From NCBI RefSeq assembly GCF_030014955.1, contig NZ_JAGRPV010000001.1, positions 5,332,001-5,396,000 on the forward strand: a stretch of DNA of 64,000 nt. Direction: 5' to 3'. The DNA comes from Cohnella hashimotonis. GTDB lineage: Bacteria; Bacillota; Bacilli; Paenibacillales; Paenibacillaceae. The notes under the pieces are model-generated. The model did not search any database. It was given only the letters and a program-made list of their open reading frames with translations, and was not told the origin of the DNA. A program made the position numbers and the translations under genes. Shown piece after piece: positions 30,492 through 39,440 of the stretch (position 1 is the first letter of the stretch; each line of letters opens with the position of its first letter).

Positions 30492-33122
30492 CTAAGTTCG
30501 TGGACGCACCCGGCTCGTCGCTTGCGCCTGCATGGGATCGTCGGGCCAATAATGCTTGGGATAGCGCCCTTTCAAATCCTTGCGAACCTCGAAGTAAGCC
30601 TCTCGCCAGAAGCTGGCCAAATCGCGCGTAACTTGAACCGGACGCTGTGCCGGGGACAACAGATGCAGCGTGAGCGGCACCCGTCCTCCCGCGATCCGCG
30701 GAGAGGCAGGCCATCCGAACAGCTCCTGCAGCCTGGCGTGCAGCGCCGGTGCGGCAGGATCGCTATAATCGACCGGCAGGCGAGAGCCGCTCGGCAGGGC
30801 GACATGCGTAGGCGCTTCTTCGTCAAGCCGCCTGCGCTGTTCCCAGGAGAGCATCGCGGACAAGGCCTCCGCCATCTGGAGACGCTGCAGGTCCCCTCGG
30901 GTCCGCATGCCGATGACGAACGGGCCCAGCCAGTCCTCCAGCCCGTTCAGCAGCGCAGCTTCGGACAGATCGGGCCAGCCGGCGGGATCGTGAAGCGCCG
31001 CGAATCTTGCGCGCTCCAGCCATTGGCGGGACGACTTGGACCACGGCAGCAAGTCAAGGCCCTCAAACCGAATGCCGCTCAGCAGCGCCTCGGATACGGC
31101 TGCCGGATCCGGGTCGGCAATCGGCCCTTCGCGCAGCGTCAGCGCGCCAAGATGGATTGTCCGCCGCGCCCTGACGGCGCCGGCCCCGGGCTCCCAGGCG
31201 ATCGCCCGGCGCTCCGCGACGAGATCGCCGAAGTGCCGCTCGAGATCGTCGGCGCGCAGCGGAGCGGCCAGACGGATCCGCCCTTCGGTCCCCTGATCGT
31301 CGAGCTCCGCCGCGACGATCCAGGATTCTCCTGCAAGCGGCTGCCCCTCGGGCACATAGGCGCCTCTGCCGCCGGACAGCGTAAATTTGCCTCCCCCGCG
31401 AAGCTTGCCGATCCGGTCCGGATAGGCGAAGGCCAGCAGCAAACCGCAATCGTATGCGGACTGTTGGGCGGAACGGCTCGCGGTTCTCGCGACAGATCCG
31501 CTTCCTGTTGCCGAGCCGGCGCCAGGCACAGAGTCGCTTCCGGCAACAGCGCCGGCACTCGCAACCAATCCGCTTCCCGTTGCCGCGTCGGCCCTCGCAG
31601 CCGCGCCGGCGCCAGCAGACTCGCCGATTGCATTGTTGAGCTGCGCCTCGAATTGGCGAGCCTCCGCCAGCAGGCGCTCCCTGCGGCCGGCTTCGATGCG
31701 ACCGTCTCCCGCCGCCAGCGCGGCCAGCCTCAGGGACAGATCCGCGTCGCCGCCTTGCATCGGGTCCCTGTCGCCGAGCAGCGCGGCGATCCGGCAGGCA
31801 TCGGCCGCGAGGCCGAGCGGCAGCGCGCGCAGCATCATATGCGCGAGCCGCGGATGCGCGCCTAAGCGTGCCAAGGCCGCGCCGTGCGGCGTCGGCGCGC
31901 CGTCCGTCCCGATGGCGCCGAGCGCGGACAGCAGCTCGCGCGCCTGCGTGTATGCGGCAGCAGGCGGCACGTCCAGCCAATCCAGCTCCGCCGGATCGGA
32001 CACGCCCCACACGGCCAGTTCCAGCGCCAGCGGCGCGAGATCGGCCTCGCGAATCTCCGGCGTTCCGGCCTGCGCCAGCTGCCGGTGCTCCTCTTCCGTC
32101 CACAGCCGGTAGCAGACGCCCGGCGCGACCCGGCCCGCTCGTCCGCGGCGCTGATCGGCGGACGATACGGGAATGCGCGCCGTCTCAAGCCGCGACATGC
32201 CGGTCCGCGGCGAGAAACGGGGCGCACGCATCAGCCCCCCGTCGATGACGATGCGCACGCCCTCGACCGTGAGGCTCGACTCGGCCACGGGCGTCGCGAG
32301 CACGACCTTGCGGCCGCCGTTCGCGGCCGGCGCGAGCGCGCGGTCCTGCTCTCCGGGCGGCATGCTGCCATGGAGCGCCGCGATCTCTACGCCCTCTGCG
32401 CCCGCGCCGCGAAGCCGCGCCGACAGCGCCGCCGCCGTGCGCCGGATCTCCGCATAGCCCGGCAGAAAAACGAGCGCGTCGCCGTCATGCCGCCCAAGCG
32501 CGAGTGCCGTCGCCTCAGCCGCCAACCGCTCGACCGGCGCATCGGACCGTCGATCGAGATAGACGGTCTCTACCGGATACATCATGCCGGCGCTCTCAAT
32601 GACAGGCACCCCGCCGAGCAGCCCGGCGACCGGCTCCGGCTCGAGTGTGGCGGACATGACGAGCAGACGCAGATCGTCGCGGAACAGACTTCTCGCCTGC
32701 AGGCAGAGCGCAAGCCCCAGATCCCCGTTCAGATTCCGCTCGTGGAACTCGTCGAAAATCACGAGCCCCACCTCCGCGAGCGACGGGTCCTGCTGCAGCA
32801 TCCGCGTGAGCACGCCCTCGGTTACGACCTCGACGACCGTTTTCGGGCCTGCCTTCGTATCCATTCGGACCCTGTACCCCACGCGCGCTCCCGCGCGTTC
32901 GCCGAGTCCTGCCGCCATATATTCGGCCGCGCTGCGGGCGGCGATGCGCCGGGGCTCCAGCATGACGATCTTGCGCCCCGCAAGCCACGGCTCCCCCATC
33001 AAGGCAATCGGCACCCGCGTCGTCTTGCCCGCACCGGGCGCGGCGACCAATACGGCCCCTCCCCGGTCCCGCAGCGCTGCCTTAATATCCGGGATCGTCC
33101 GATCCACCGGCATCGCCGACAT
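30492..33122 (-). CDS. hrpB: ATP-dependent RNA helicase HrpB (DEAH family)
   Basis: An 876-residue helicase. Visible motifs are Walker A (AAPGAGKTT, residues 27-35), the DEFH box (IFDEFHERNLNGD), SATLEP, and motif VI (QRRGRAGRVAPGVCYRLW). The C-terminal HrpB-specific domain ends WREAYFEVRKDLKGRYPKHYWPDDP. The ATG at 33122 is preceded by AAAAGGAGG. Residues ~530-590 (plus positions 31440-31625) are an Ala/Gly/Ser low-complexity insert not expected in the family. The precise role of HrpB in bacteria is unclear. Confidence 0.93.
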   Translation of the reverse strand: MSAMPVDRTIPDIKAALRDRGGAVLVAAPGAGKTTRVPIALMGEPWLAGRKIVMLEPRRIAARSAAEYMAAGLGERAGARVGYRVRMDTKAGPKTVVEVVTEGVLTRMLQQDPSLAEVGLVIFDEFHERNLNGDLGLALCLQARSLFRDDLRLLVMSATLEPEPVAGLLGGVPVIESAGMMYPVETVYLDRRSDAPVERLAAEATALALGRHDGDALVFLPGYAEIRRTAAALSARLRGAGAEGVEIAALHGSMPPGEQDRALAPAANGGRKVVLATPVAESSLTVEGVRIVIDGGLMRAPRFSPRTGMSRLETARIPVSSADQRRGRAGRVAPGVCYRLWTEEEHRQLAQAGTPEIREADLAPLALELAVWGVSDPAELDWLDVPPAAAYTQARELLSALGAIGTDGAPTPHGAALARLGAHPRLAHMMLRALPLGLAADACRIAALLGDRDPMQGGDADLSLRLAALAAGDGRIEAGRRERLLAEARQFEAQLNNAIGESAGAGAAARADAATGSGLVASAGAVAGSDSVPGAGSATGSGSVARTASRSAQQSAYDCGLLLAFAYPDRIGKLRGGGKFTLSGGRGAYVPEGQPLAGESWIVAAELDDQGTEGRIRLAAPLRADDLERHFGDLVAERRAIAWEPGAGAVRARRTIHLGALTLREGPIADPDPAAVSEALLSGIRFEGLDLLPWSKSSRQWLERARFAALHDPAGWPDLSEAALLNGLEDWLGPFVIGMRTRGDLQRLQMAEALSAMLSWEQRRRLDEEAPTHVALPSGSRLPVDYSDPAAPALHARLQELFGWPASPRIAGGRVPLTLHLLSPAQRPVQVTRDLASFWREAYFEVRKDLKGRYPKHYWPDDPMQAQATSRVRPRT

Positions 33123-33322
33123 GCGCAACGCCTCCTTTTCCTCATCTTTGTAACCAACAGTATAGCATGACGCCCCCCTAAGCAGGAGCAGGGTCCGCTT
33201 CCGTTCAGCACGACAACACCCCATTCGATTCGTTCCAATTTATCCTCTTTTTCCCATATGCGCAACTTCCCTTGTACGACAACCGTCTAAAAGGTATCCA
33301 GTTCCGAAAGGGGAGAACCGCC

Positions 33323-33889
33323 ATGAAACTTCGAATCGCGACTGCCGCCTTGCTCCTATCCGTGTCGTTAGCCGCTGCCGGCTGTACGAATCACGATAAA
33401 AATGCCGATCCTTCTTCCTCCTCTTCTCAGTCGCCCCAAGCCACGCAGACGGAGTCCGCTTCCGCGACGGCGACGGCAACAGCGCCACACTCGCCGTCGG
33501 CGAGCGATGCCGCCCCTTCGGCGTCCGGCTCCGCTCCGGCGTCCAGTCCCGCCTCCTCCACCGGCGAAGCTGCCGACGCCTTCGGCTTCCTGATCAGCCT
33601 GCCTTCGGGCAACGCGTTCAAGCCGTTCATGCAAATTAGCGAACAGAACGCCAAAAAGGTTGACGCCGTGCTGGACGATGCCGACTGGGAAAAAAAGGAG
33701 AGCATTTCCATGCCGACCGCCCCTTCGTACAGGCTGTCGGCGCTGGCCGGCGACCGCGAGACGGACGTCTATTATGTGTGGGCCGACGATGCCGGCGCCT
33801 ACGAGCTCGTGAAGAAAAACGACAGCAGCTATGTCAAGCTGTCCAAGAAAGACAGCGAATCGCTCGCAAAGCTGCTGCCGTACGACTAA
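33323..33889 (+). CDS. Putative lipoprotein of unknown function
   Basis: A 188-residue secreted lipoprotein. A signal peptide with lipobox LAAAGC (Cys at ~21) is followed by a ~55-residue Ser/Ala/Pro/Thr-rich linker. A globular domain of ~100 residues follows (LPSGNAFKPFMQISEQNAKKVDAVL, then ETDVYYVWADDAGAYELVKK). I do not recognise the domain. The ATG follows AAAGGGGAGAACCGCC. It is divergent from hrpB and has its own terminator downstream. Confidence 0.85.
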   Translation: MKLRIATAALLLSVSLAAAGCTNHDKNADPSSSSSQSPQATQTESASATATATAPHSPSASDAAPSASGSAPASSPASSTGEAADAFGFLISLPSGNAFKPFMQISEQNAKKVDAVLDDADWEKKESISMPTAPSYRLSALAGDRETDVYYVWADDAGAYELVKKNDSSYVKLSKKDSESLAKLLPYD

Positions 33890-33910
33890 GCCCGAACGCG
33901 CCTCGCGTCC

Positions 33911-33950
33911 GACCGAACCGCCCGCAAGGGCCGGCTCGGTCCTTTTATTT
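33911..33950 (+). terminator. Terminator after the lipoprotein gene
   Basis: GACCGAACCG pairs with CGGCTCGGTC (one mismatch), then CTTTTATTTT. Confidence 0.75.
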
Positions 33951-34003
33951 TGGGAAAATCGCCCGTCGCGGTACAATAGGAGAAATCGGAAGGAGGAATC
34001 GAT

Positions 34004-34957
34004 ATGCGCACGATCGTCAGCCTGTTCGGGTTCGATCCCGAGCAGGAGAGGCGGATACAAGCCGCAGCCCCCGGCTGCAACGTCATCTTCGGCAAACCGG
34101 CGGACCTGGACCTCGGCCTGCTTGAGGAGGCGGAGGTGCTGTGCGGGTGGTGGAAGGCAGCCTGGGAAAAGGGCGCCGGAACCCCGGGCAAGCTGAAATG
34201 GGTACAGACAGGCTCCGCCGGCGTCGACAATCTGCCCCTGGGCGAGCTCGAAGCGCGCGGCGTCGTGCTGACGACCGCGAGCGGCGTACATCCGGTGCCG
34301 ATGACCGAGACGGTATTTGCGATGCTGCTGGCCTTCACCCGCAAGCTGCACCATGCGGTACGCAATCAGACGGCGCGCAAATGGGCGCGTTCCGAAGGCT
34401 ACGGCGAGCTCCGCGGCCTTACGCTTGCCGTCATCGGCGCGGGCGAGATCGGCGCGGAGGTCGCGCGCATCGCGCAGGCGTTCGGCATGCGGACCTTAGG
34501 CGTTCGGCGCAGCGGGCGCCCCGCCCCTCACATAGACGACATGCATACGCCGGAGCGGCTGGACGACGTGCTGGCCGAGAGCGACGTCGTCGTTAACGTA
34601 TTACCGCATACCGCGGAGACCGTTCGCCTGTTCGATGCGGGACGGTTCGGCGCGATGAAGCCGTCCGCCCTCTTCATCAACATCGGCCGCGGCACGGCGG
34701 TCGATACGGACGCCTTGACCGAAGCGCTGCGCAGCGGCGCGATCGCCGGCGCGGGACTCGACGTCGTCGAACCGGAACCCCTCCCTGCGGAGCATCCGCT
34801 CTGGGCGATGGACAACGTCATCATCACGCCACACATCGGCGGCGCGACCAAGGCGTACAAAGCGCGCATGACGGATCTGTTCGTGGAAAATCTGCAAGCC
34901 TATTTATCTAAGGGCACGCCGGCGCGGAATATCGTAGATTACGCAAGAAGCTATTAA
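34004..34957 (+). CDS. D-isomer specific 2-hydroxyacid dehydrogenase family protein
   Basis: A 317-residue NAD(P)-dependent dehydrogenase. The dinucleotide loop VIGAGEIGAEVARIAQAFG lies near residues 146-164. The catalytic residues are in FINIGRGTAVDTDAL (Arg), DVVEPEPLPAEHPLW (Glu) and ITPHIGGATK (His). The catalytic domain is shorter than usual at the N-terminus. The substrate is not evident from neighbours, which are a lipoprotein gene and a pseudogene. AAGGAGGAATCGAT precedes the ATG. Confidence 0.9.
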   Translation: MRTIVSLFGFDPEQERRIQAAAPGCNVIFGKPADLDLGLLEEAEVLCGWWKAAWEKGAGTPGKLKWVQTGSAGVDNLPLGELEARGVVLTTASGVHPVPMTETVFAMLLAFTRKLHHAVRNQTARKWARSEGYGELRGLTLAVIGAGEIGAEVARIAQAFGMRTLGVRRSGRPAPHIDDMHTPERLDDVLAESDVVVNVLPHTAETVRLFDAGRFGAMKPSALFINIGRGTAVDTDALTEALRSGAIAGAGLDVVEPEPLPAEHPLWAMDNVIITPHIGGATKAYKARMTDLFVENLQAYLSKGTPARNIVDYARSY

Positions 34958-34969
34958 CCTTCGCGCGCG

Positions 34970-35014
34970 GAAAAAACGCCCGCCTTTCCGCATTAGCGGA
35001 TCGGCGGGCGTTTC
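34970..35014 (+). terminator. Terminator of the hydroxyacid dehydrogenase gene
   Basis: AACGCCCGCC pairs with GGCGGGCGTT, with flanking A and T residues; probably active in both directions. Confidence 0.82.
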
Positions 35015-35035
35015 AGTTTCAGATCTTATTTCCTG

Positions 35036-35256
35036 TTAGCTCAGCGAAAAATCGTCCAGGTAGAACGTACCGTTCAATCCCGTACCGCTGCCGTCCGTGA
35101 CTTTCATGTAAACGCTACAGCTTCCCGTCTGCCTCGGCGCGTAGCGCACCGCCCGAGGCTTGACCCGGCGCGAGTGAGATTCCGCCGAAGGCGGCGACCA
35201 GCGTAAGAACCGCGATGAGGCAGACTTTTCAGACTTTAGCGTAGTTCACTTGTCAT
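35036..35256 (-). pseudogene. Remnant of a secreted carbohydrate-active protein (signal peptide plus CBM-like C-terminus)
   Basis: On the minus strand GAGGAGG precedes starts at 35256 (ATG) and 35249 (GTG). From the GTG the frame reads MNYAKV, a TGA, then KVCLIAVLTLVAAFGG, a signal peptide. About 35 codons later a different frame carries SVYMKVTDGSGTGLNGTFY and ends LDDFSLS, the usual end of a family CBM_4_9/CBM6-like carbohydrate-binding module. The middle of the gene is missing and frames are broken, so it is a decayed gene. A catabolite-repression site lies upstream. Confidence 0.7.
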
Positions 35257-35328
35257 TTTCCTCCTCTACGTGCGGATAGGTGCCTTGCAAGCGATGCCTG
35301 TCTAATATTCGTTCACGCCACCAAAATC

Positions 35329-35342
35329 TGTAAGCGCTTCCC
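35329..35342 (-). promoter_or_regulatory. Candidate CcpA cre site upstream of the decayed gene
   Basis: TGTAAGCGCTTCCC matches the cre consensus TGWAARCGYTWNCW at 13 of 14 positions. It sits 73 bases before the pseudogene start, consistent with former carbon-catabolite control. Confidence 0.6.
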
Positions 35343-35532
35343 CCCCTTTCGCCGGCTGGATGATTTTCGACGGCTCCTCGCGTGCTGCGCGCATCGGGCG
35401 CTTCAACCGTCTTGACTTCATTTTTCACCCGCGGACCCGGTTCCGGCAACCCGACAGATCTCACTTTTCACCCTTCAAATCCGTCTTTCTTATGCAAGAA
35501 CGTCGGGCAGCGCGCGCAAAACAGCGAAAAAG
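35343..35532. other. Non-coding stretch between the pseudogene and the methyltransferase terminator
   Basis: I see no gene with a start and ribosome site here. The region probably carries the old promoter of the decayed gene. Confidence 0.4.
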
Positions 35533-35556
35533 CCGTCCCGGGCCGGAACGGCTTGC
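35533..35556 (-). terminator. Terminator of the methyltransferase gene
   Basis: On the minus strand AAGCCGT...ACGGCTT is followed by TTTT; it lies about 35 bases after the stop codon. Confidence 0.75.
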
Positions 35557-35590
35557 CGCCGGAAATGGCTATGCCGAGATCGGCGGTTTT

Positions 35591-36406
35591 TTATTCGGGC
35601 CTGACGCCTTCCGCCGCAAGCATATACAACCTAATCGAGATCGCCTCCTCGGCTGCCCAATGTCTGTACTCGGATTCCGCGCGCTTCCACGCTTTCGGAT
35701 CGCCGTAACCGTCTCTCGCCATCTGAGGCCCCCGGCTGGCCGCCGTATCCGCCCAGATGGAAGCTCTCGCCTCGAAGTCCGGTAGTCCCCGCCGCATCTC
35801 CTCATGCTGAGGGAAGACGCGGATGTCCCGCAAGCCTGCGTCTCCCATCCAAGCGGACAGCCGATCCGCGACCGCATTGTCCAAGCCCTTGTCCGACCGC
35901 CACTTCAAGTATGCAGCGTAAAACTCTTTCATGCTGTCGGGCGGTTCCGGGGACCATTCGATTTTGTCATGATTATAATCCGCGACCAGCACGGTGCCGC
36001 CCGGCCGTACTGCACCTGCCAGACTCGCCATACCGGCTCCCGGATCCGGCAGCCAGACGAGCAGGCGGGACGCGGCGACGATGTCGAACGTTTGGTCCGC
36101 TGGCAAGCTGCCGACATCCGAGACGTCAAACGTCAAGCCCGGCGTGCCGGCGTGCTTGGCGCGCGCCTCAGCGATTAAAGCCGCATTGCTGTCGACGCCG
36201 ACGGTCCGGCCCCGCGGCCCGACGGCCTCGGCGATGCCCCGCGTGATCGCGCCTGTTCCGCAGCCGACATCGAGAACCCGAAGCCCCGTCTTCATCCGCT
36301 GGGCCAAGAGAGGGAAGGAATCCGCCAGCGTGCGCGCGTTGAGTACGTTTTTTAATTTGCCGTTCAGTGCGGTTTTGCTGCCGATGTCGGTCTTGTCCTT
36401 TGTCAT
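35591..36406 (-). CDS. Class I SAM-dependent methyltransferase
   Basis: A 271-residue methyltransferase. Motif I VLDVGCGTGAITRGIAEAVG lies near residues 43-62, the acidic residue VGVDSN follows, and motif post-I is FDVSDVGSL. The substrate is unknown; the UbiE/small-molecule type is most similar. The ATG at 36406 follows AAAGGCGGTAAACGA. It is divergent from the rpiR-nagBA operon, with an AT-rich control region between them. Confidence 0.88.
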   Translation of the reverse strand: MTKDKTDIGSKTALNGKLKNVLNARTLADSFPLLAQRMKTGLRVLDVGCGTGAITRGIAEAVGPRGRTVGVDSNAALIAEARAKHAGTPGLTFDVSDVGSLPADQTFDIVAASRLLVWLPDPGAGMASLAGAVRPGGTVLVADYNHDKIEWSPEPPDSMKEFYAAYLKWRSDKGLDNAVADRLSAWMGDAGLRDIRVFPQHEEMRRGLPDFEARASIWADTAASRGPQMARDGYGDPKAWKRAESEYRHWAAEEAISIRLYMLAAEGVRPE

Positions 36407-36424
36407 TCGTTTACCGCCTTTCAA

Positions 36425-36600
36425 GCTGAACTTAGGATTGACTTGGTTTATAGACAGCTTATCAAATCATGCTTATTGATAGAAATACATATAAGGAATC
36501 AACTTAATAGATAATGACTATGAATAGACAAGAAATTTTTTTTCATATATAATCCTGATTATAAGTAACAAATTTTCTTACGTATCAGGGAGGCAGGGTC
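36425..36600. promoter_or_regulatory. AT-rich divergent control region of the methyltransferase gene and rpiR-nagBA
   Basis: The composition is far more AT-rich than its surroundings. ATATATAATCC near 36545 supplies a -10 candidate for rpiR. GTAACAAATTTTCTTAC (about 36565-36581) is a small inverted repeat that could be an operator for the RpiR protein. GGGAGG before 36603 is the rpiR ribosome site. Confidence 0.5.
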
Positions 36601-36602
36601 GC

Positions 36603-37466
36603 ATGGGCATTCTGCAAGCGATCGAGGACCGGCTGGACACGCTGCATCCCAAGGAGCGCGAGCTGGCCGAGAAGCTGCTCGGACATCCGCAGGAAGCGGT
36701 CGGTATGACGATCTCCAAGCTCGCCGAATGGACGGGCGCGAGTTCGGCCACCGTATCCCGCTTCTGCCGCGCGATGCAGTTCCAGAGCTTCGCCGACTTC
36801 AAGATGAAGCTGGCGGCCGAGCTCGCGAGCCAGCCTGCGTCCGGACAGTACCAGGATATCGTCGCCGGCAATCCCCTCGCGGACATCGTCTCGGCGATTA
36901 CGGCGAACCATGTGCGATCGCTGACCGATACGACCAACCTGCTGGATCTGCAGCAGCTGCGCGCCGCGATAACGGCGCTTCACGGCGCGGGGCGTATCGA
37001 TTTGTACGGCGTGGCGACATCCGGGCTCGTCGCGGAGGACTTTTTCCACAAGCTGATTCGAATCGGCAAGGCGGCCGCCGTCTTCTCCGACCATCATATG
37101 CAGCTGACCTCCGCAGCCTCGCTGACCGAACGGGACGTCGCCGTCGGCATCTCGTACTCGGGGGAGACGCTCGAGATTATCGACGCGCTGCGCTACGCCG
37201 CGGAACGAGGCGCTACGACCATCTCCATCACGCGCTTCGGACAATCGACGCTGTCCTCGCACGCATCGATTCGCCTTTTCACCTCATCCTCCGAAGCCGG
37301 CATGCGGCGGGGCGACATGGCTTCCCGTATTGCGCAGCTTCACGTTGTAGACGTGCTTTTCACGGGACTTGTGAGCGAGCATTTTGACGAGTACGTGCCG
37401 AGACTGGAGCGATCGTTCCAGACCGTGCGCCAATATACAGGTAAAAGGGAGAGAAATCCGTTATGA
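36603..37466 (+). CDS. MurR/RpiR-family transcriptional regulator of amino-sugar use
   Basis: A 287-residue regulator with an N-terminal HTH_6 domain (GMTISKLAEWTGASSATVSRFCRAM) and a C-terminal SIS sugar-phosphate-binding domain (VGISYSGETLEIIDALRYAAERGATTISIT). It is the first gene of a tight operon with nagB and nagA (its stop overlaps the nagB start). It most likely senses an amino-sugar phosphate and controls this operon, though autoregulation is inferred. Confidence 0.92.
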   Translation: MGILQAIEDRLDTLHPKERELAEKLLGHPQEAVGMTISKLAEWTGASSATVSRFCRAMQFQSFADFKMKLAAELASQPASGQYQDIVAGNPLADIVSAITANHVRSLTDTTNLLDLQQLRAAITALHGAGRIDLYGVATSGLVAEDFFHKLIRIGKAAAVFSDHHMQLTSAASLTERDVAVGISYSGETLEIIDALRYAAERGATTISITRFGQSTLSSHASIRLFTSSSEAGMRRGDMASRIAQLHVVDVLFTGLVSEHFDEYVPRLERSFQTVRQYTGKRERNPL

Positions 37467-38191
37467 ATCTGTTAGTATTTGACGAGAACGAAAAGCTGAA
37501 CGAAGCGGGCGCGAATATCATCGTGAGTCTGGTGCAGACGAATCCGCGGGCCGTGCTGGGTCTGGCGACCGGCGGAACGCCAGTCGGCATCTACGAGCAG
37601 GTCGTCCGCAACTACAAGCAAGGGCTGGTGAGCTTCCGCAATGCCATCAGCTATAATCTCGACGAATACGTCGGCTTGCCCGAGGATCATCCGGAAAGCT
37701 ACCATACCTACATGCGTCAGCACCTGTTCGACCACATCGACCTTCTGCCTGAGAACGCGCACCTGCCCAACGGCAACGCCGCGGATCCGGACGCCGAATG
37801 CGCGGCTTACGACGAGATGATCGAGCGCTCGGGCCAGATCGACCTCCAATTGCTCGGCATCGGGCACAACGGCCATATCGGCTTCAACGAACCGGATACC
37901 GACCTCGTGCGCGGCACGCACGTCGTGACGCTCGCCGAAGAGACGCTCAAAGCGAACGCCCGCTACTTCGATTCGATCGACGACGTGCCGAAGCGCGCGA
38001 TCACGATGGGTATCGGCAGCATTCTTAAGGCGAAGACGATCCTGCTCGTCATCCGCGGCGCGGACAAGGCGGAGATCGCGAAGCGGGCGCTGACCGGCCC
38101 GATCACGACGGACGTGCCGGCATCGCTGCTGCAGACGCACCCGCGTCTGACGGTGCTGCTCGACCGCGCCGCCGCGAGGCATTTGTCATGA
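37463..38191 (+). CDS. nagB: Glucosamine-6-phosphate deaminase (NagB)
   Basis: It converts glucosamine-6-phosphate to fructose-6-phosphate and ammonia. The active-site segments are clear: LGLATGGTPVGIYEQ, YNLDEYVGL (base Asp region), GIGHNGHIGFNEP (catalytic His) and the lid TAMGIG-like ITMGIGSIL. The 242-residue length is normal for Firmicutes. It overlaps both neighbours by four bases. Confidence 0.97.
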   Translation: MNLLVFDENEKLNEAGANIIVSLVQTNPRAVLGLATGGTPVGIYEQVVRNYKQGLVSFRNAISYNLDEYVGLPEDHPESYHTYMRQHLFDHIDLLPENAHLPNGNAADPDAECAAYDEMIERSGQIDLQLLGIGHNGHIGFNEPDTDLVRGTHVVTLAEETLKANARYFDSIDDVPKRAITMGIGSILKAKTILLVIRGADKAEIAKRALTGPITTDVPASLLQTHPRLTVLLDRAAARHLS

Positions 38192-39390
38192 GCGGCTCTG
38201 CGGGACGGGACGGCGTTGGCGGGACGCTGATCGCGAACGCGCGGATCGTCGCGCCGGGCGGCGTCCTTGACGGCGGCTGGATCTGGCTGCGGGGCGCGGA
38301 GATCGCCGCGATCGGCGGGTCTTCCGATCCGCTGCCGGCTGCGGCTGCCAGTGCAGAGCGGATTGACGGCGCGGGCGGCTGGGTGCTCCCCGGCTTCGTC
38401 GACGTACATGTGCACGGCGGCGGCGGGCATGACTTCATGGATGCGGACGAATCGCTGGCCGGCATCGGTGCGATCGCGCAGTTCCATGCGAAGCACGGGA
38501 CGACCGGCATGCTCGCGACCTCGCTCACCGCCTCGCGGGAGGAGCTGACGGCCATGATCGACCGGGCGAGCCGGTACATGGCGGGCGATATGCCGTTCGC
38601 GCAGGTGCTGGGCGTACATCTCGAAGGCCCGTTCGTCAGCCTCAAATGGAAAGGCGCGCAAAATCCGGACTATATCGGACCGCCGCAGCTCGATTGGCTT
38701 GACGAATGGGTCGCGCGTTATCCCGGCGTCCTCAAGCTGCAGACACTGGCGCCCGAGCTGCCCGGCGCGCTCGACTATATCGAGCGGTTGGCTTCGCACG
38801 GCATCGTGCCGTCGGCCGGACATACTGACGCGACTTACGAACAGATCGTCGCCGCAGCGGATCGCGGCCTTCGGCACGCCGTCCACACGTACAACGCGAT
38901 GACCCCGCTTCATCATCGCAATCCGGGCACCGTCGGCGCCGTACTCTCCGACGACCGGATCAGTGCCGAGGTCATCGCGGACGGCCATCACGTCCATCAT
39001 GCCGCGATCAAAGTGCTCACCCGCGCCAAAGGCAACGGAAAGGTCATCCTCGTCACCGACGCGATGGCTGCGGCAGGTATGCCGGACGGCGAAGGTTACG
39101 AACTCGGCGGCTTGCCCGTCGTCCTGACGTGCGGCGTCGCCCGCCTGAAGGACGGCGGCAACCTCGCGGGCAGCACGCTCACGATGATCGGCGCGTTCCG
39201 CCACATGGTGCGCGAAGTCGGCATCGACGTCCCGGCCGCCAGCACCATGGCCAGCGGCAACCCGGCCCGCCAGCTCGGGCTCGGGGGCGTCACCGGCTCG
39301 CTGGAAGCCGGCAAGCGTGCGGACGTGCTCCTGTTGGACGAAGCGCTCGAGCTGCGCGGAGTGTGGGCCCGCGGCAGGCTGCAGGATTAA
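38188..39390 (+). CDS. nagA: N-acetylglucosamine-6-phosphate deacetylase (NagA)
   Basis: A metal-dependent amidohydrolase that removes acetate from GlcNAc-6-phosphate, feeding NagB. Motifs are DVHVHGGGGHDFMD, HLEGPFVS (metal-binding Glu), SAGHTDATYEQ and HTYNAMTPLHHRNPG (metal His), and VTDAMAAAGMPDG (catalytic Asp). The start overlaps the nagB stop. Length 400 is normal. The stop codon is the edge of a large terminator. Confidence 0.96.
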   Translation: MSGSAGRDGVGGTLIANARIVAPGGVLDGGWIWLRGAEIAAIGGSSDPLPAAAASAERIDGAGGWVLPGFVDVHVHGGGGHDFMDADESLAGIGAIAQFHAKHGTTGMLATSLTASREELTAMIDRASRYMAGDMPFAQVLGVHLEGPFVSLKWKGAQNPDYIGPPQLDWLDEWVARYPGVLKLQTLAPELPGALDYIERLASHGIVPSAGHTDATYEQIVAAADRGLRHAVHTYNAMTPLHHRNPGTVGAVLSDDRISAEVIADGHHVHHAAIKVLTRAKGNGKVILVTDAMAAAGMPDGEGYELGGLPVVLTCGVARLKDGGNLAGSTLTMIGAFRHMVREVGIDVPAASTMASGNPARQLGLGGVTGSLEAGKRADVLLLDEALELRGVWARGRLQD

Positions 39391-39440
39391 ACAATGGAAA
39401 CCCCGATTTCGGTTAGTCGAAGTCGGGGTTTTCATTGTTT
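39389..39440. terminator. Bidirectional terminator between nagA and the decayed paralogue
   Basis: AAACAATGGAAACCCCGA pairs with the sequence ending TCGGGGTTTTCATTGTTT (one mismatch). It serves the convergent transcripts. Confidence 0.9.
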
